The notes under the pieces: generated by a model
The model's input: the letters and a program-made list of their open reading frames with translations, nothing else
Database searches by the model: none
What the model was told of the DNA's origin: nothing
Made by a program: the position numbers and the translations under genes
Assembly: GCF_963678635.1 (NCBI RefSeq)
Contig: NC_087064.1
Location: 50,077,346 to 50,141,345 of the forward strand
Direction of reading: 5' to 3'
Length of the DNA stretch: 64,000 nt
From: Symsagittifera roscoffensis
Lineage: Eukaryota; Xenacoelomorpha; Acoela; Convolutidae
Shown: in pieces, positions 28,231 through 39,485 of the stretch
How the letters are laid out: each line of letters starts with the position of its first letter
Numbering within the stretch: position 1 is the stretch's first letter

Positions 28231-31200
28231 AATTAGCCATACCTTGCCTCACTATACCGTGCCTCAGTTCTGCCATCCTTGGGCGCAGTAGTTAAATTAT
28301 CAACACCCTCAGCCATACCTTGCCTCACTAAACCGTGCCGCACTTTTGCCATCCCGTGGGCAGAGTAATTAAATTAGCAACGCCCTCAGCCATACTTTGC
28401 CTCACTATACCCTGCCCTTGTTTTGCCATCCCATGGGTAGAGTAGCTAAACTAGCGACGAACTCAGCCATACCTTGCCTCACTATACCGTGCCTCAGTTC
28501 TGCCATCCTTGGGCGCAGTAGTTAAATTAGCAACGCCCTCAGCCATACCTTGCCTTTCTCTACTCTGCGCCAGTTTTGCCATCCCGTGGGCAGAGTAATT
28601 AAATTAGCAACGCCACCAGACATACCTTGCCTCACTTTACCCTGCCTCAGTTTTGCCATCCCGTGGTCAGATTAGTTAAATTAGCAACGCCCTCAGCCAT
28701 ACCTAGCCTCACTATACCCTGCTAAAGTTTTGCTATCCCGGAGGAAGAGTAGCTAAATTAGCAACGCCCTCAGCCATACCTTGCCTCTATATACCCTGCC
28801 CCAGCTTTGCCATCCCGTGGGCAGTGTAATTAAATTAGCAACGCCCTCAGCCATACCTTGCTTCACTATACACTGCCGCAGTTTTGCCATCCCGTGGGCA
28901 GAGTAGTTAAATTACAAACGCACTCAGCCATACCTTGTCTCACCACTAGACCGTGCCGCAGTTTTGCCAACCCGTGGGCAGAGTGTTTAAAATATCAACA
29001 CCCTCAGCCATACCTTGCCTCACTCTACACTGCCGCAGTTTCGCCATCCCGTGGGCAGAGTAGCTAAACTAGCCATACCTTGCCTCACTCTACTCTGCGC
29101 CAGTTTTGCCATCCCGTGGGCAGAGTAATTAAATTAGGAACGCCGCCAGCCATACCTTGCCTCACTTTGCGTTCCCTACCCCAATTTTGCCATCCCGTGG
29201 TCAGAGTAGTTAAATTAGCAACGCCCTCAGCCATAACTTGCTTCACTATACACTGCCGCAGTTTTGCCATCCCGTGGGCAGAGTAGTTAAATTACAAACG
29301 CACTCAGCCATACCTTGTCTCACCACTAGACCGTGCCGCAGTTTTGTCATCCCGTGGGCAGAGTAGTTAAATTGGCAACGCCCTCAGCCACACCTTGCCT
29401 CACTCTACTTTGCGTCAGTTTTGCGATCCCGTGGGCAGAGTAGTTAATTTAGGAACGACCCCGGCCATGCCTTGCCTCACTTTACCCTGCCCCAGTTTTG
29501 CCATCCCGTTGTCCGAGTAGTTAAACTGGCAACGCTCTCAGCCATACCTTGCTTCGTTATACACTGCCCCAGTTTTGCCATCCCGTGGGCAGAGTAGTTG
29601 AATTGGCAACACTCTCAGCCATACGTTGCTTCGTTATACACTGGCTCAGTTTTGCTATCCCGTGGGCAGAGTAGTTAAATTAGCACCACCCTCAGCCATA
29701 CCTTGCCTCACTATACCCTGCCGCAGTTTTGCCATCCCGAGGGCAGAGTAGATAAATATGCAACGCCCTTAGACATACCTTGCGTCACTGCACCCTGCGC
29801 CAGTTTTGCCATCTCGTGGCCGGATTTGTTACAATAGCAACGCCCTCGGCCAAACCACGCCTCACTATACCCTTCCCCAATTCTGCCATCCCGTGGGCAG
29901 AGTAGGTGAATTAGCAAAACCCTCAGCCTTACCTTGCGTCACTATACCATGGCCGAGTTTTGCCATCCCGTGGGCAGAGTAGTTAAATTAGCAACGCCCT
30001 AAGTCATACCTTGCATCACTATACCCTGCCCTAGTTTGTAATCCCGTGGGCAGAGTATTTAAATTAGGAACACCCTCAGCCATAGCTTGCCTTACTATAA
30101 CGTGCCCCAGTTTTGCCATCCCGTGGACAGAGTAGTTGAATTAGCAACGCTCTCAGCCATACCTTGCTTCGTTGTACACTGCCCAATTTTGCCACCCCCT
30201 GGACAGATCTGTTACAATAGCAACGCCCTCGGACATACCCATGCCTCACTATACCCTGCCCCAGTTTTGCCATCCCGTGGGCAGAGCAGTTAAATTAGCA
30301 ACAACCTCAGCCATACCTTGCCTCACTATACTCTGCCCCAGTTTTGCCACCCCGTGGGCAGATTTGTTACAATAGCAGCGCCCTCAATATACCGTGCCGC
30401 ACCAACCGTGCCTCACTACACCGTGCCGCAGTTTCGCCATCCCGAGGGCAGAGTAGTTAAATATGCAACGCCCTTAGACATACCTTGCCTGCGCCAGTTT
30501 TGCCATCTCGTGGGCGGATTTGTTACAATAGCAACGCCCTCGGCAAAACCACCCCTCACTATACCCTTCCCCAATTCTGCCATCCCGTGGGCAGAGTAGA
30601 TGAATTAGCAAAACCCTCAGCCTTACCTTGCGTCACTATACCATGCCCAAGTTTTGCCATCTCGTGGACAGAGTAGTTAAATTAGCAACGCCCTCAGTCA
30701 TACCTCGCATCACTATACCCTGCCCTAGTTTTGTAATCCCGTGGGCAGAGTATTTAAATTAGGAACACACTCAGCCATAGCTTGCCTTACTATAACCTGC
30801 CCCAGTTTTGCCATCCCGTGGACAGAGTAGTTCAATTAGCAACGCTCTCAGCCATACCTTGCTTCGTTGTACACTGCCCCAATTTTGCCACCCCCTGGGC
30901 AGATCTGTTACAATAGCAACGCCCTCAGCCATACCCATGCCTCACTATACCCTGCCCCAGTTTTGCCATCCCGTGGGCAGAGCAGTTAAATTAGCGAAAA
31001 CCTCAGCCATACCTTGCCTCACTATACTCTGCCCCAGTTTTGCCACCCCGTGGGCAGATTTGTTGCAATAGCAGCGCCCTCACTATACCGTGCCGCACCA
31101 ACCGTGCCTCACTACACCGTGCCACAGTTTTGCCATCCCGTGGGCAGAGAAGTTAAATTAGCAACGCCATCAGCCATAACTTGCCTCACCGTACGGTGTC

Positions 31201-31375
31201 TCAATTTTGCCATCCCGTGGGCAGAATAGTTAAATTAGCAACGCCCTCGGTCATAGCTTGCCTCACTATACCCTGCCCTAGTTTTGCCACACTGTGGTCA
31301 GAGTAATTAAAATAGCAACGCCCTCAGGCATACGGTGCCTCACTATACCCTGGCCCAGTTTTGCCATCCCATGGA

Positions 31376-31486
31376 TAGCGTAAGGAGAGATTTGGAACAA
31401 CATTTTTAGAAACGCTTTTAATGCACAGATACACACATTAGGATAAAGTTTAGCGCATCCAAAATAAGCTACGGCGAAATATGTTT
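31376..31486. repeat. array-edge block, copy 1 (about 110 bp, non-satellite)
   Basis: Sequence unlike the 77-bp monomer, including TTGGAACAACATTTTTAGAA and ATGCACAGATACACACATTA, interrupts a monomer just after its CCATCCC core. The array resumes at TGCCCCA. This copy is the most diverged of the four internal ones. Confidence 0.85.
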
Positions 31487-31599
31487 GCCCCAATTTTGCC
31501 ATCCTGTTGGCAGAGTAGTTAAACTAGCAACGCCCTCAGCTTTACCTTACCTCACAAGACGGTGCCCAAGTTTTGCATTCCCGTGGGCGGAGTAATTAA

Positions 31600-32940
31600 A
31601 TAAGCAACGCCGTCAGCCATTCCGTGCCTCACTTTAACGTGCCCACGTTTTGCCATCCCGTGGGCACAGTAGTTAAATTGGAAACGCCCTCAGCCATACC
31701 TTGCCTCACTATACCCTGCCCCAGTTTTGCCATCCCGTGGGCAGAGTAATTAAATTAATAACACCCTCAGCCACACCTTGCCCCCCTATACCCTGCCCCA
31801 GTTTTGCATTCCCGTGGGCGGAGTAATTAAATTGGCAACGCCGTCAGCCATTCCGTGCCTCACTTTAACGTGCCCACATTTTGCCATCCCGTGGGCACAG
31901 TAGTTAAATTGGAAACGCCCTCAGCCATACCTTGCCTCACTATACCCTGCCCCAGTTATGCCATCCCGTGGGCAGAGTAATTAAATTAGCAACACCCTCA
32001 GCCACACCTTGCCCCACTATACCCTGCCCCAGTTTTGCATTCCCGTGGGCGGAGTAATTAAATTGGCAACGCCGTCAGCCATTCCGTGCCTCACTTTAAC
32101 GTGCCCACGTTTTGCCATCCCGTGGGCACAGTAGTTAAATTGGAAACGCCCTCAGCCATACCTTGCCTCACTATACCCTGCCCCAGTTTTGCCATCCCGT
32201 GGGCAGAGTAATTAAATTAGCAACACCCTCAGCCACACCTTGCCCCCCTATACCCTGCCCCAGTTTTGCATTCCCGTGGGCGGAGTAATTAAATTAGCAG
32301 CACCCTCAGCCAATGCTTGCCTAACTTTACCCTGCCCCAGTTTTGCCATCCCATGGGCAGAGTAGTTAAACTAGCAACGCCCTCAGCCATACTTTGCCTC
32401 ACTATACCCTGCCCCAGTTTTGCCATCCCGTGGGCAGAGTAATTAAATTAGCAACACCCTCAGCCACACCTTGCCCCCCTATACCCTGCCCCAGTTTTGC
32501 ATTCCCGTGGGCGGAGTAATTAAATTGGCAACGCCGTCAGCCATTCCGTGCCTCACTTTAACGTGCCCACATTTTGCCATCCTGTGGGCACAGTAATTAA
32601 ATTGGAAACGCCCTCAGCCATACCTTGCCTCACTATACCCTGCCCCAGTTATGCCATCCCGTGGGCAGAGTAATTAAATTAGCAACACCCTCAGCCACAC
32701 CTTGCCCCATTATACGCTGCCCCAGTTTTGCATTCCCGTGGGCGGAGTAATTAAATTGGCAACGCCGTCAGCCATTCCGTGCCTCACTTTAACGTGCCCA
32801 CGTTTTGCCATCCCGTGGGCACAGTAGTTAAATTGGAAACGCCCTCAGCCATACCTTGCCTCACTATACCCTGCCCCAGTTTTGCCATCCCGTGGGCAGA
32901 GTAATTAAATTAGCAACACCCTCAGCCTCACCTTGGCCCA
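31600..32940. repeat. 231-bp trimeric higher-order repeat
   Basis: A three-monomer unit recurs at exact 231-bp steps: the landmark CCATTCCGTGCCTCACTTTA starts at 31617, 31848, 32079, 32541 and 32772. The position expected at 32310 is occupied by a different trimer that carries GCAGCACCCTCAGCCAATGC, a variant shared with the 23.0-kb zone, which suggests gene conversion or unequal exchange. Copies differ by only a handful of bases, making this among the most homogeneous blocks of the array. At 231 bp, a multiple of three, this is also the one unit length that would hold a reading frame, but no sustained frame is present. Confidence 0.85.
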
Positions 32941-35230
32941 CTATACCCTGCCCCAGTTTTGCCATCACGTGGACAGAGTAGTTAAATTATCCACGCCCTC
33001 AGCCATGCCTTGCCTCGCATTACCATGCCCCAGTTTTGCCATCCCGTGGTCAGAGTAGTTCAATGAGCAACGCTCTCAGCCAAACCTTGCTTCGTTATAC
33101 ACTGCCCCAGTTTTGCCACCCCATGGGCAGATTTGTATCAATAGCAACGACCTCAGCCATACCATGCCTCACTATACCCTGCCCCAGTTTTGCCACCCCG
33201 TGAGCAGAGCAGTTAAATTAGCAGCGCCCTCAGCCATACCTTGCCTCACTATACCCTGCCCCAGTTTTGCCATCCCGTGGTCAGAGTAATTAAATTAGCA
33301 ACGCCCTCAGCCATACCTTGCCTCACATTACCCTGCCCCAGTTTTGCCATCCCTTGGTCAGAGTAGTTCAATGAGCAACGCTCTCAGCCATACTTTGCTT
33401 CGTTATACACTGCCCCAGTTTTGCCACTCCATGGGCAGATTTGTTACAATAGCAACGCCCTCAGCCATACCATGCCTCACTATACTATACCCTGCCCCAG
33501 TTTGCCAGCCTGTGGGTAGATTTGTTAAAATAGCAGCGCCCTCGCTATACCGTGCAGCACCAACTCTGCCTCACTATACCGTGCCGCAGTTTTGCCATCC
33601 CGTGTCAGAGTAGTTCAATGAGCAACGATCTCAGCCATACCTTGCTTCGTTATACACTGCCCCAGTTTTGCCACACCGTGGGCACATTTGTTACAAAAGC
33701 AACGACCTCAGCCATACCATGCCTCACTATACCCAGCCCCAGTTTTGCCATCCCGTGGGCAGAGCAGTTATATTAGCAACGCCCTCAGCCATACCTTGCC
33801 TCACTATACTCTGCCCCAGTTTTGCCATCCTGTGGGCAGAGTAATTAAATTAGCAACGCCCTCAGCCATTCCGTGCCTCACTTTAACGTGCCCACGTTTT
33901 GCCATCCCTTGGGCACCGTAGTTAAATTGGAAACGATTTCAGCCATACCTTGCTTCACTATACCCTGCACCAGTTTTGCCATCCTGTGGGCAGAGTAATT
34001 AAATTGGCATCGCCCTCAGCCATACCATGCCTCACCTTATCCTGCCCCAGTTTTGCCATCCCTGGACAGAGTAGTTAAACTAGCCACGCCCTCAGCCATA
34101 CCTTGCTTCGTAATACACTGCCCCAGTTTTGCCACTCCTTGGGCAGATTTGTTACATTAGCAACGCCCTCAGCCATACCATGCCTCACTATACCCTGCCC
34201 CACTTTTGCCATCCCGTGGGCAGGGCAGTTAAATTAACAACGCCCTCAGCCATACCTTGCCTCACTTTCTGCCCCAGTTTTGCAACCCCGTGGGTAGATT
34301 TTTTACAAAAGCAACGACCTCAGCCATACCATGCCTCTCTATACCCAGCCCCAGTTTTGCCATCCCGTGGGCAGAGCAGTTAAATTAGCAACGCCCTCAG
34401 CCATACCTTGCCTCACTATACTCTGCCCCAATTTTGCCATCCTGTGGGCAGAGTAATTAAATTAGCAACGCCCTCAGCCATTCCGTGCCTCACTTTAACT
34501 TGCCCACGTTTTGCCATCTCTTGGGCACCGTAGTTAAATTGGAAACGCCCTCAGCCATACCTTGCATCACTATACCCTGTCCAGGTTTTGCCATCCCGTA
34601 GGCAGAGTAATTAAATTAGCAGCGCCCTCAGCCATACCCTGCCTCACATTATCCTGCCCCAGTTTTGCCATCCCGTGGTCAGAGAAGTTCAATGAGCAAC
34701 GCTCTCAGCCATACCTTGCTTCGTTATACACTGCCCCAGTTTTGCCACTCCATGGGCAGATTTGTTACATTAGCAACGCCCTCAGCCATACCATGCCTCA
34801 CTATACCCTGCCCCACTTTTGCCATCCCGTGGGCAGGGCAGTTAAATTAACAACGCCCTCAGCCATACCTTGCCTCACTATTTTCTGCCCCAGTTTTGCA
34901 ACCCCGTGGGCAGATTTATTACAATAGCAGCGCCCTCACTATACCGTGCCGCACCAACCTTGCCTCACTATACCGTGCCGCAGTTTTGCCATCCCGTGGG
35001 CAGAGAAGTTAAATTAGCAACGCCATCAGCCATAACTTGCCTCATTATACGTTGTCCCAGTTTTGCCATCCCGTGGGCAGAATAGTTAATTTAGCAACGC
35101 CCTCAGCCATACCTTGTCTCACTATACCCTGCCCCGGTTTTGCCACACCGTGGGCAGAGTAGTTAATTAGCAACGCCCTCAGGCATACCGTGCCTCACTA
35201 TACCCTGCCCCAGTTTTGCCATCCCGTGGA

Positions 35231-35340
35231 CAGTGTAAGGAGAGAATTGGAACAACGTTTTTAGAAACGCCTTTAATGCACAGATACACACATTAAGACG
35301 AAATTTAGCGCATGCAAAATAAGCTTTCGCAAAATAATTT
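35231..35340. repeat. array-edge block, copy 2
   Basis: Same 110-bp block as at 31376, with AGGAGAGAATTGGAACAACG and ACACATTAAGACGAAATTTA, inserted at the same phase of the monomer. It is nearly identical to the copies at 35904 and 36988, which points to amplification together with flanking monomers. Confidence 0.88.
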
Positions 35341-35903
35341 TGCCCCAGTTTTGCCATCCTGTTGGCAGAGTAGTTAAATTAGCAACGCCCTCAGCTATAC
35401 CTTACCTCAAAAGACCGTGCCCCAGTTTTGCAATACGGTCGGCAGAGTAGTTAAATTAGCAACGCCCTCAGCCATTCCGTGCCTCACTTTAACGTGTTCA
35501 CGTTTTGCCATCCCGTGGGCACAGTAGTTAAATTGGAAACGATTTGAGCCATACCTTGCTTCACTATACCCTGCACCAGTTTTGCCATCCCGTGGGCAGA
35601 GTAATTAAATTGGCATCGCCCTCAGCCATACCTTGCCTCACTTTATCCTGCCCCAGTTTTGCCATCCCTGGACAGAGTAGTTAAATTAGCCAGGCCCTCA
35701 GCCATACCTTGCCTCACTTTACCCTGCCCCAGTTTTGCCATCCCGTGGTCAGAGTAGTTCAATTAGCAACGCTCTCAGCCATACCTTGCTTCGTTATACC
35801 CTGCCCCATTTTCGCCATCCCGTGGGCAGAATAGTTGAATTAGCAACGCCCTCAGGCATACCGTGCCTCACTATACCCTGCCCTAGTTTTGCCATCCCGT
35901 GGA

Positions 35904-36013
35904 CAGTGTAAGGAGAGAATTGGAACAACGTTTTTAGAAACGCCTTTAATGCACAGATACACACATTAAGACGAAATTTAGCGCAAGCAAAATAAGCTTT
36001 CGCAAAATAATTT
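35904..36013. repeat. array-edge block, copy 3
   Basis: Near-identical to the block at 35231 and inserted at the same monomer phase. The monomers on either side also match those around 35231, so the duplicated unit includes satellite flanks. Confidence 0.88.
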
Positions 36014-36987
36014 TGCCCCAGTTTTGCCATCCTGTTGGCAGAGTAGTTAAACTAGCAACGCCCTCAGCTATACCTTACCTCACAATACCGTGCCCCAGTT
36101 TTGCATACCGTCGGCAGAGTAGTTAAATTAGCAAGGCCCTCAGCCATTCCGTGCCTCACTTTAACGTGCCCACGTTTTGCCATCCCGTGGGCACAGTAGT
36201 TAAATTGGAAACGCCCTCAGCAATACCTTGCTTCACTATATCCTGCACCAGTTTTGCCATCCCCTGGACAGAGTAGTTAAATTAGCCACGCCCTCAGTCA
36301 TACCTTGCCTCACTATACCCTGCCCCAGTTTTGCAACCCCGTGGGCAGATTTGTTACAATAGCAGCGCCATCACTATACCGTGCCGCACCAACCTTGCCT
36401 CACTATACCGTGCCGCAGTTTTGCCATCCCGTGGGCAGAGAAGTTAAATTAGCAACGCGATCAGCCATAACTTGCCTCATTATACGGTGTCCCAATTTTG
36501 GCATCCCGTGGGCAGAATAGTTAATTTAGCAACGCCCTCAGCCATACCATGCCTCACGATATCGTGTCCCAGCTTTGCATCCTGTGGGAAGAGTAGTTAA
36601 ATTAGCAACGTCCTCAGCCAAACCTTGCCTCGCTATACCCTGCCCCACTTTTTGCAAATCATGTGGGCAGAGTAGTCAAATTAGCAACGCCCTCAGCCAT
36701 ATCTTGCCTCACTAAATCGTGCCTCAATTTCGCCATCCCGAGGGCAGGGTAGCTGAATTAGCAATGCCCTCAGCCATACCTTGTCTCACTATACTCTGCC
36801 CCAGTTTTGCAACCCCGTGGGCAGATTTATTACAATAGCAGCGCCCTCACTATACCGTGCCGCACCAACCTTGCCTCACTATACCGTGCGACAGTTTTGC
36901 CATCCAGTGGGCAGAGAAATTGAATTAGAAACGCCCTCAGGCATACCTTGCCTCACTATATCCTGCCCCAGTTTTGTTATCCCGTGG

Positions 36988-37098
36988 ACAGTGTAAAGAG
37001 AGAATTGGAACAACGATTTTAGAAACGCCTCTAATGCACAGATACACACATTAAGACGAAATTTAGCGCATGCAAAATAAGCTTTCGCAAAATAATTT
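36988..37098. repeat. array-edge block, copy 4
   Basis: Same block and same phase as the earlier copies. It is followed by only about 180 bp of satellite before the terminal copy. Confidence 0.88.
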
Positions 37099-37277
37099 TG
37101 CCCCAGTTTTGCCATCCTGTTGGCAGAGTAGTTAAGCTAGCAACACCCTCAGCTATACCTTACCTCACAAGACCGTGCCCCAGTTTTGCAATCCCGTGGG
37201 TGGAGTAGTTAAATTAGCAACGCCCTCAGCCATTCCGTGCCTCACTATACCCTGCCCCAGTTTTGCCATCCCATGGA

Positions 37278-37390
37278 CAGTGTAAGGAAAGAATTGGAAC
37301 AACTTTTTTAGAAACGCTTTCAAAGCTCAGATACACAAATTAACACACAGTTTAGCGCATCCAAAATAAGTTTTGTCGAAATAGTTTTGC
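37278..37390. repeat. array-edge block, terminal copy at the satellite/unique junction
   Basis: The block again follows a monomer core at the usual phase, but after it the sequence does not return to satellite. It passes into AT-rich unique DNA through TTTTGCCAAAATATGTCCC. The short TTTTGCC at its end equals the start of the satellite that follows the internal copies. It differs from the internal copies by scattered substitutions, so it could be the source of the internal copies or a diverged descendant. Confidence 0.82.
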
Positions 37391-37462
37391 CAAAATATGT
37401 CCCATTTTTGAATGAATTTTTGTTTTTTCGAATCAAGATTTGTTTTTTTTTCATGAGAACTA

Positions 37463-37735
37463 TTAATAAACAAGTGAAATTTCTGCAAAACTTTCAACAG
37501 CCCTGGTTAAACCACTTCCACAGGAGCCAAGAATCGTCACCAAGGGTCCCTCGTTCAATTGATCCGAAAGACACATTTGGATCACTCTTTTCTCGTCTAC
37601 TGGTGTACGAAGCTTAAGCAAAGCTAAGTCGTAATTAGGAGCCCAGTTATAAACACGAAAGCTAAAAAATGTGTAACTGGGTGTATTATCAGGAAATTGA
37701 AAAGTTTTGATAGTTTTTTTGTTATGTACTTTCAA
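37463..37735 (-). pseudogene. trypsin-like (S1) serine protease, single-exon fragment
   Basis: The 90 codons on the minus strand read like the middle of a chymotrypsin-fold protease. A YDLALLKL motif (residues 35-42) holds the candidate catalytic Asp at about residue 36, corresponding to the DIALL motif of S1 enzymes. It is followed by a PV...MCL segment like the usual PICLP and by a VTILGSCGSG stretch where VTGWG is expected. No exon with the catalytic His (TAAHC) or with the Ser motif (GDSGG) was found nearby. The fragment opens directly after TATTAG, which would serve as a splice acceptor, and ends at an in-frame TAA with a weak GTTTAT donor candidate just before it. It lies only about 70 bp from the satellite edge, so it may be a stranded exon of a broken gene. 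An exon of a live gene with distant introns cannot be excluded. Confidence 0.55.
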
Positions 37736-37739
37736 CTAA

Positions 37740-38486
37740 TATGAAGTGACGAAAGAACCTGCTAAAGCTTTTCCTCGCAGATCAAAATATTTCTATGATA
37801 AATTCGAAAAACAACATTCCTCATAGCCAACAGTATGTCAAGAAAAACTTCAGCGAGCTCAAAACTTTTGAAGAAAAAGTCTCAGAATCTCCTATGATTG
37901 ACAATTTTTACAAAAAAATAATGAAACTGAATGAAACTAGGTCAATGGGTCTTTTTCAATTACAAAACTCAAAATCAATTCATCCAACACGCAAAAATTG
38001 TCAAGATAAAAAATACTACAATGCTATAATGGTCACGCGGGTTAGAACAGCCTGTCGAAACTTCGAGCCGGGAGTTTCTTGCCTCATTTACAAGAATCCT
38101 GATTGTTGACTTGAAAATAGCAGTCACGCTGGTATGATTGTATGCTAATTTGCCCGGCCAGATAAAACTTTTGGCGAACGCTTTGGATATGTTTTAGTTT
38201 TATAAATCCCACAAACTTCATTGGTGGATTCAAGGATAGCAAGCATAGTCGGTTAACGGGCAGAGAGCACATAATGTACTCGAAAACGACATGTAATGAC
38301 ACTTAATGTACTCTTAAGAAAACGACAAAAAGCTTTCAAGTGTGTTTTTTCTTCTACTGCATGGTAAGATAACAGGATCTGAACAAGAAACTAGAGCTTA
38401 GGCATATTTGACATTCATAAGCAAACGTTCAACAAAAAGTTATGCAAACTGGACAAAAGTCTTTGTGGAAAAAATACAAGAAAAAA
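37740..38486. other. AT-rich stretch without recognised gene
   Basis: A plus-strand open frame of about 100 codons from 37795 and a minus-strand one from 38302 show no motif I recognise. The upstream exons of the protease fragment would be expected here on the minus strand, but no catalytic-His motif is seen. Confidence 0.4.
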
Positions 38487-38888
38487 TTCCAAAAGGTTTT
38501 GAACTTTTTTGCAGTTTTTGAGTTTTTGAAATTCTTGATTCCGACAAATTTAACTTTACTCGAGCTAAAGTAAATTTCCACGATTAAAAAAAGCTTTTAA
38601 AGCTTTTAAGCTATTAAACTAAAATTTGGAAAGTCTGCTAGCTCGCTTTTTGCTCGATTTAAGACTAAAACATTTTCTGAAAAACATCTCAGTATCGAGA
38701 AAAACTATTTGAAATTGTTTGAATTTTAGTCTTAAAAAGAGAGAGGAAAGCGAGCGAGCAGGCTTAGTATAAAAGCTTAATAGCTTACAGTAGCTTTATT
38801 TTAGCTGTAGAGTGAAATTAGTTTTGTCGGTATCAAAAACTTTGAAAATTCAGAAAACTGCAAGAAAGTTCAAAAAAGGTTTTGAATT
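38487..38888. repeat. foldback (long inverted repeat) element
   Basis: Two imperfect arms of roughly 165-185 bp (38487-38671 and 38724-38888) are reverse complements, separated by about 50 bp. Matching landmarks are TTTTGCAGTTTTTGAG on the left against its complement around CAGAAAACTGCAAG on the right, and TTTAAGACTAAAA against TTTTAGTCTTAAA at the loop. The right arm contains AAGCGAGCGAGCAGGCTTA, which is also present at the end of the dispersed repeat at 63685, so this looks like a member of a MITE-like family. Confidence 0.65.
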
Positions 38889-39075
38889 TTTTTCAAACTT
38901 CTTTGTTTTTCTAGACATTTTCCTTTAACCTTTTTTTGCCAAAAATGCGTTTTTTTTAAATTGAAAAATGTTTTCCTTTTTTAAACAAGCTTCACGAATT
39001 TCGAAGCGTATCAAATTTTTTAGCAGCATGTATCAACTGAGCAAGGCACTAACTTATATTTCATTAAAAATCTTC

Positions 39076-39485
39076 TGAGTTAAGACCGATGTGTTTAACT
39101 CATAGAGTAATTTCGGATGGGGTTCACCGTCTGCTCGTCACGCTATCTTATTTTCGGCCGGATAGATTCGTGCAACTTCTTAGTCTAATACCGATCCTAA
39201 TCCTACTCTTATACTTTCTAGTCTCAGGGTGTTTAACTAGTCTCTGCTAGGCTCAATAGATCTAGCGTATACTGGTTTGTTGCGGCTGCTGAAGTTCTCT
39301 TGGAGAGACAACTAATTTCTAAGTTAAATTCAAATTTCTCTGGTGCTGAAATTACTAGTAATTTCAGCACTTACAAATAAGTGGGTTGTTAGTTAGATGG
39401 ATCATGATTGGTTAATATTTAATACTTTACAGTGGTAAAATATCTAATTTATCCAATCATAAAATATAATTTGGTTCAGGTTCCA
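39076..39485 (-). repeat. 3' LTR of element 1
   Basis: It is 410 bp long with TG...CA ends on the minus strand, and it is preceded in element orientation by the purine-rich GGATGGG expected of a polypurine tract. It contains a perfect 28-bp palindrome at 39343-39370 (halves GTGCTGAAATTACT and AGTAATTTCAGCAC). It matches the LTR at 46563 without indels. Confidence 0.93.

Larger units (their letters stand above)
20380..28720. repeat. satellite zone with short 75-76-bp monomer subfamily
   Basis: This zone is dominated by variants hardly seen elsewhere: CAGTTCTGCCATCCTTGGGCGCAG (76-bp monomer), GCCATCCTTGGGCCAGTAATT (75-bp monomer) and CTAAACTAGCGACGCACTCAG. These alternate in semi-regular order, suggesting a locally amplified multimer with repeated insertion or deletion of monomers. 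Two clear duplicates within it are listed separately. Confidence 0.7.
1..37277. repeat. 77-bp tandem satellite array
   Basis: About 480 head-to-tail monomers fill this stretch and continue off the left edge of the window. The usual monomer is 77 bp and contains the well-kept core AGTTTTGCCATCCCGTGGGC, followed by an AGAGTAGTTAAATTAGCAAC block and a CCTCAGCCATACCTTGCCTC block. Monomers of 75 and 76 bp occur at 20-28 kb. The array is near 50% GC, clearly richer than the DNA to its right. Because 77 is not a multiple of three, a reading frame rotates through all three phases every three monomers, so the many open frames of 60-150 codons are by-products of the repeat. The scale and higher-order structure fit centromeric, pericentromeric or other heterochromatic satellite, but no protein-binding box is recognised. 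Confidence 0.97.

Noticed and set aside
408-37115. Over eighty open frames of 60-180 codons in the satellite, many with similar Cys/Pro/His-rich products
   Set aside because: They are forced by the 77-bp repeat, appear in all phases and both strands, mostly start at TTG, and shift frame at every indel. The one of 182 codons spans the N gap.
1-37277. CRISPR-like repeat array
   Set aside because: Repeats are contiguous with no unique spacers, and the setting is eukaryotic.
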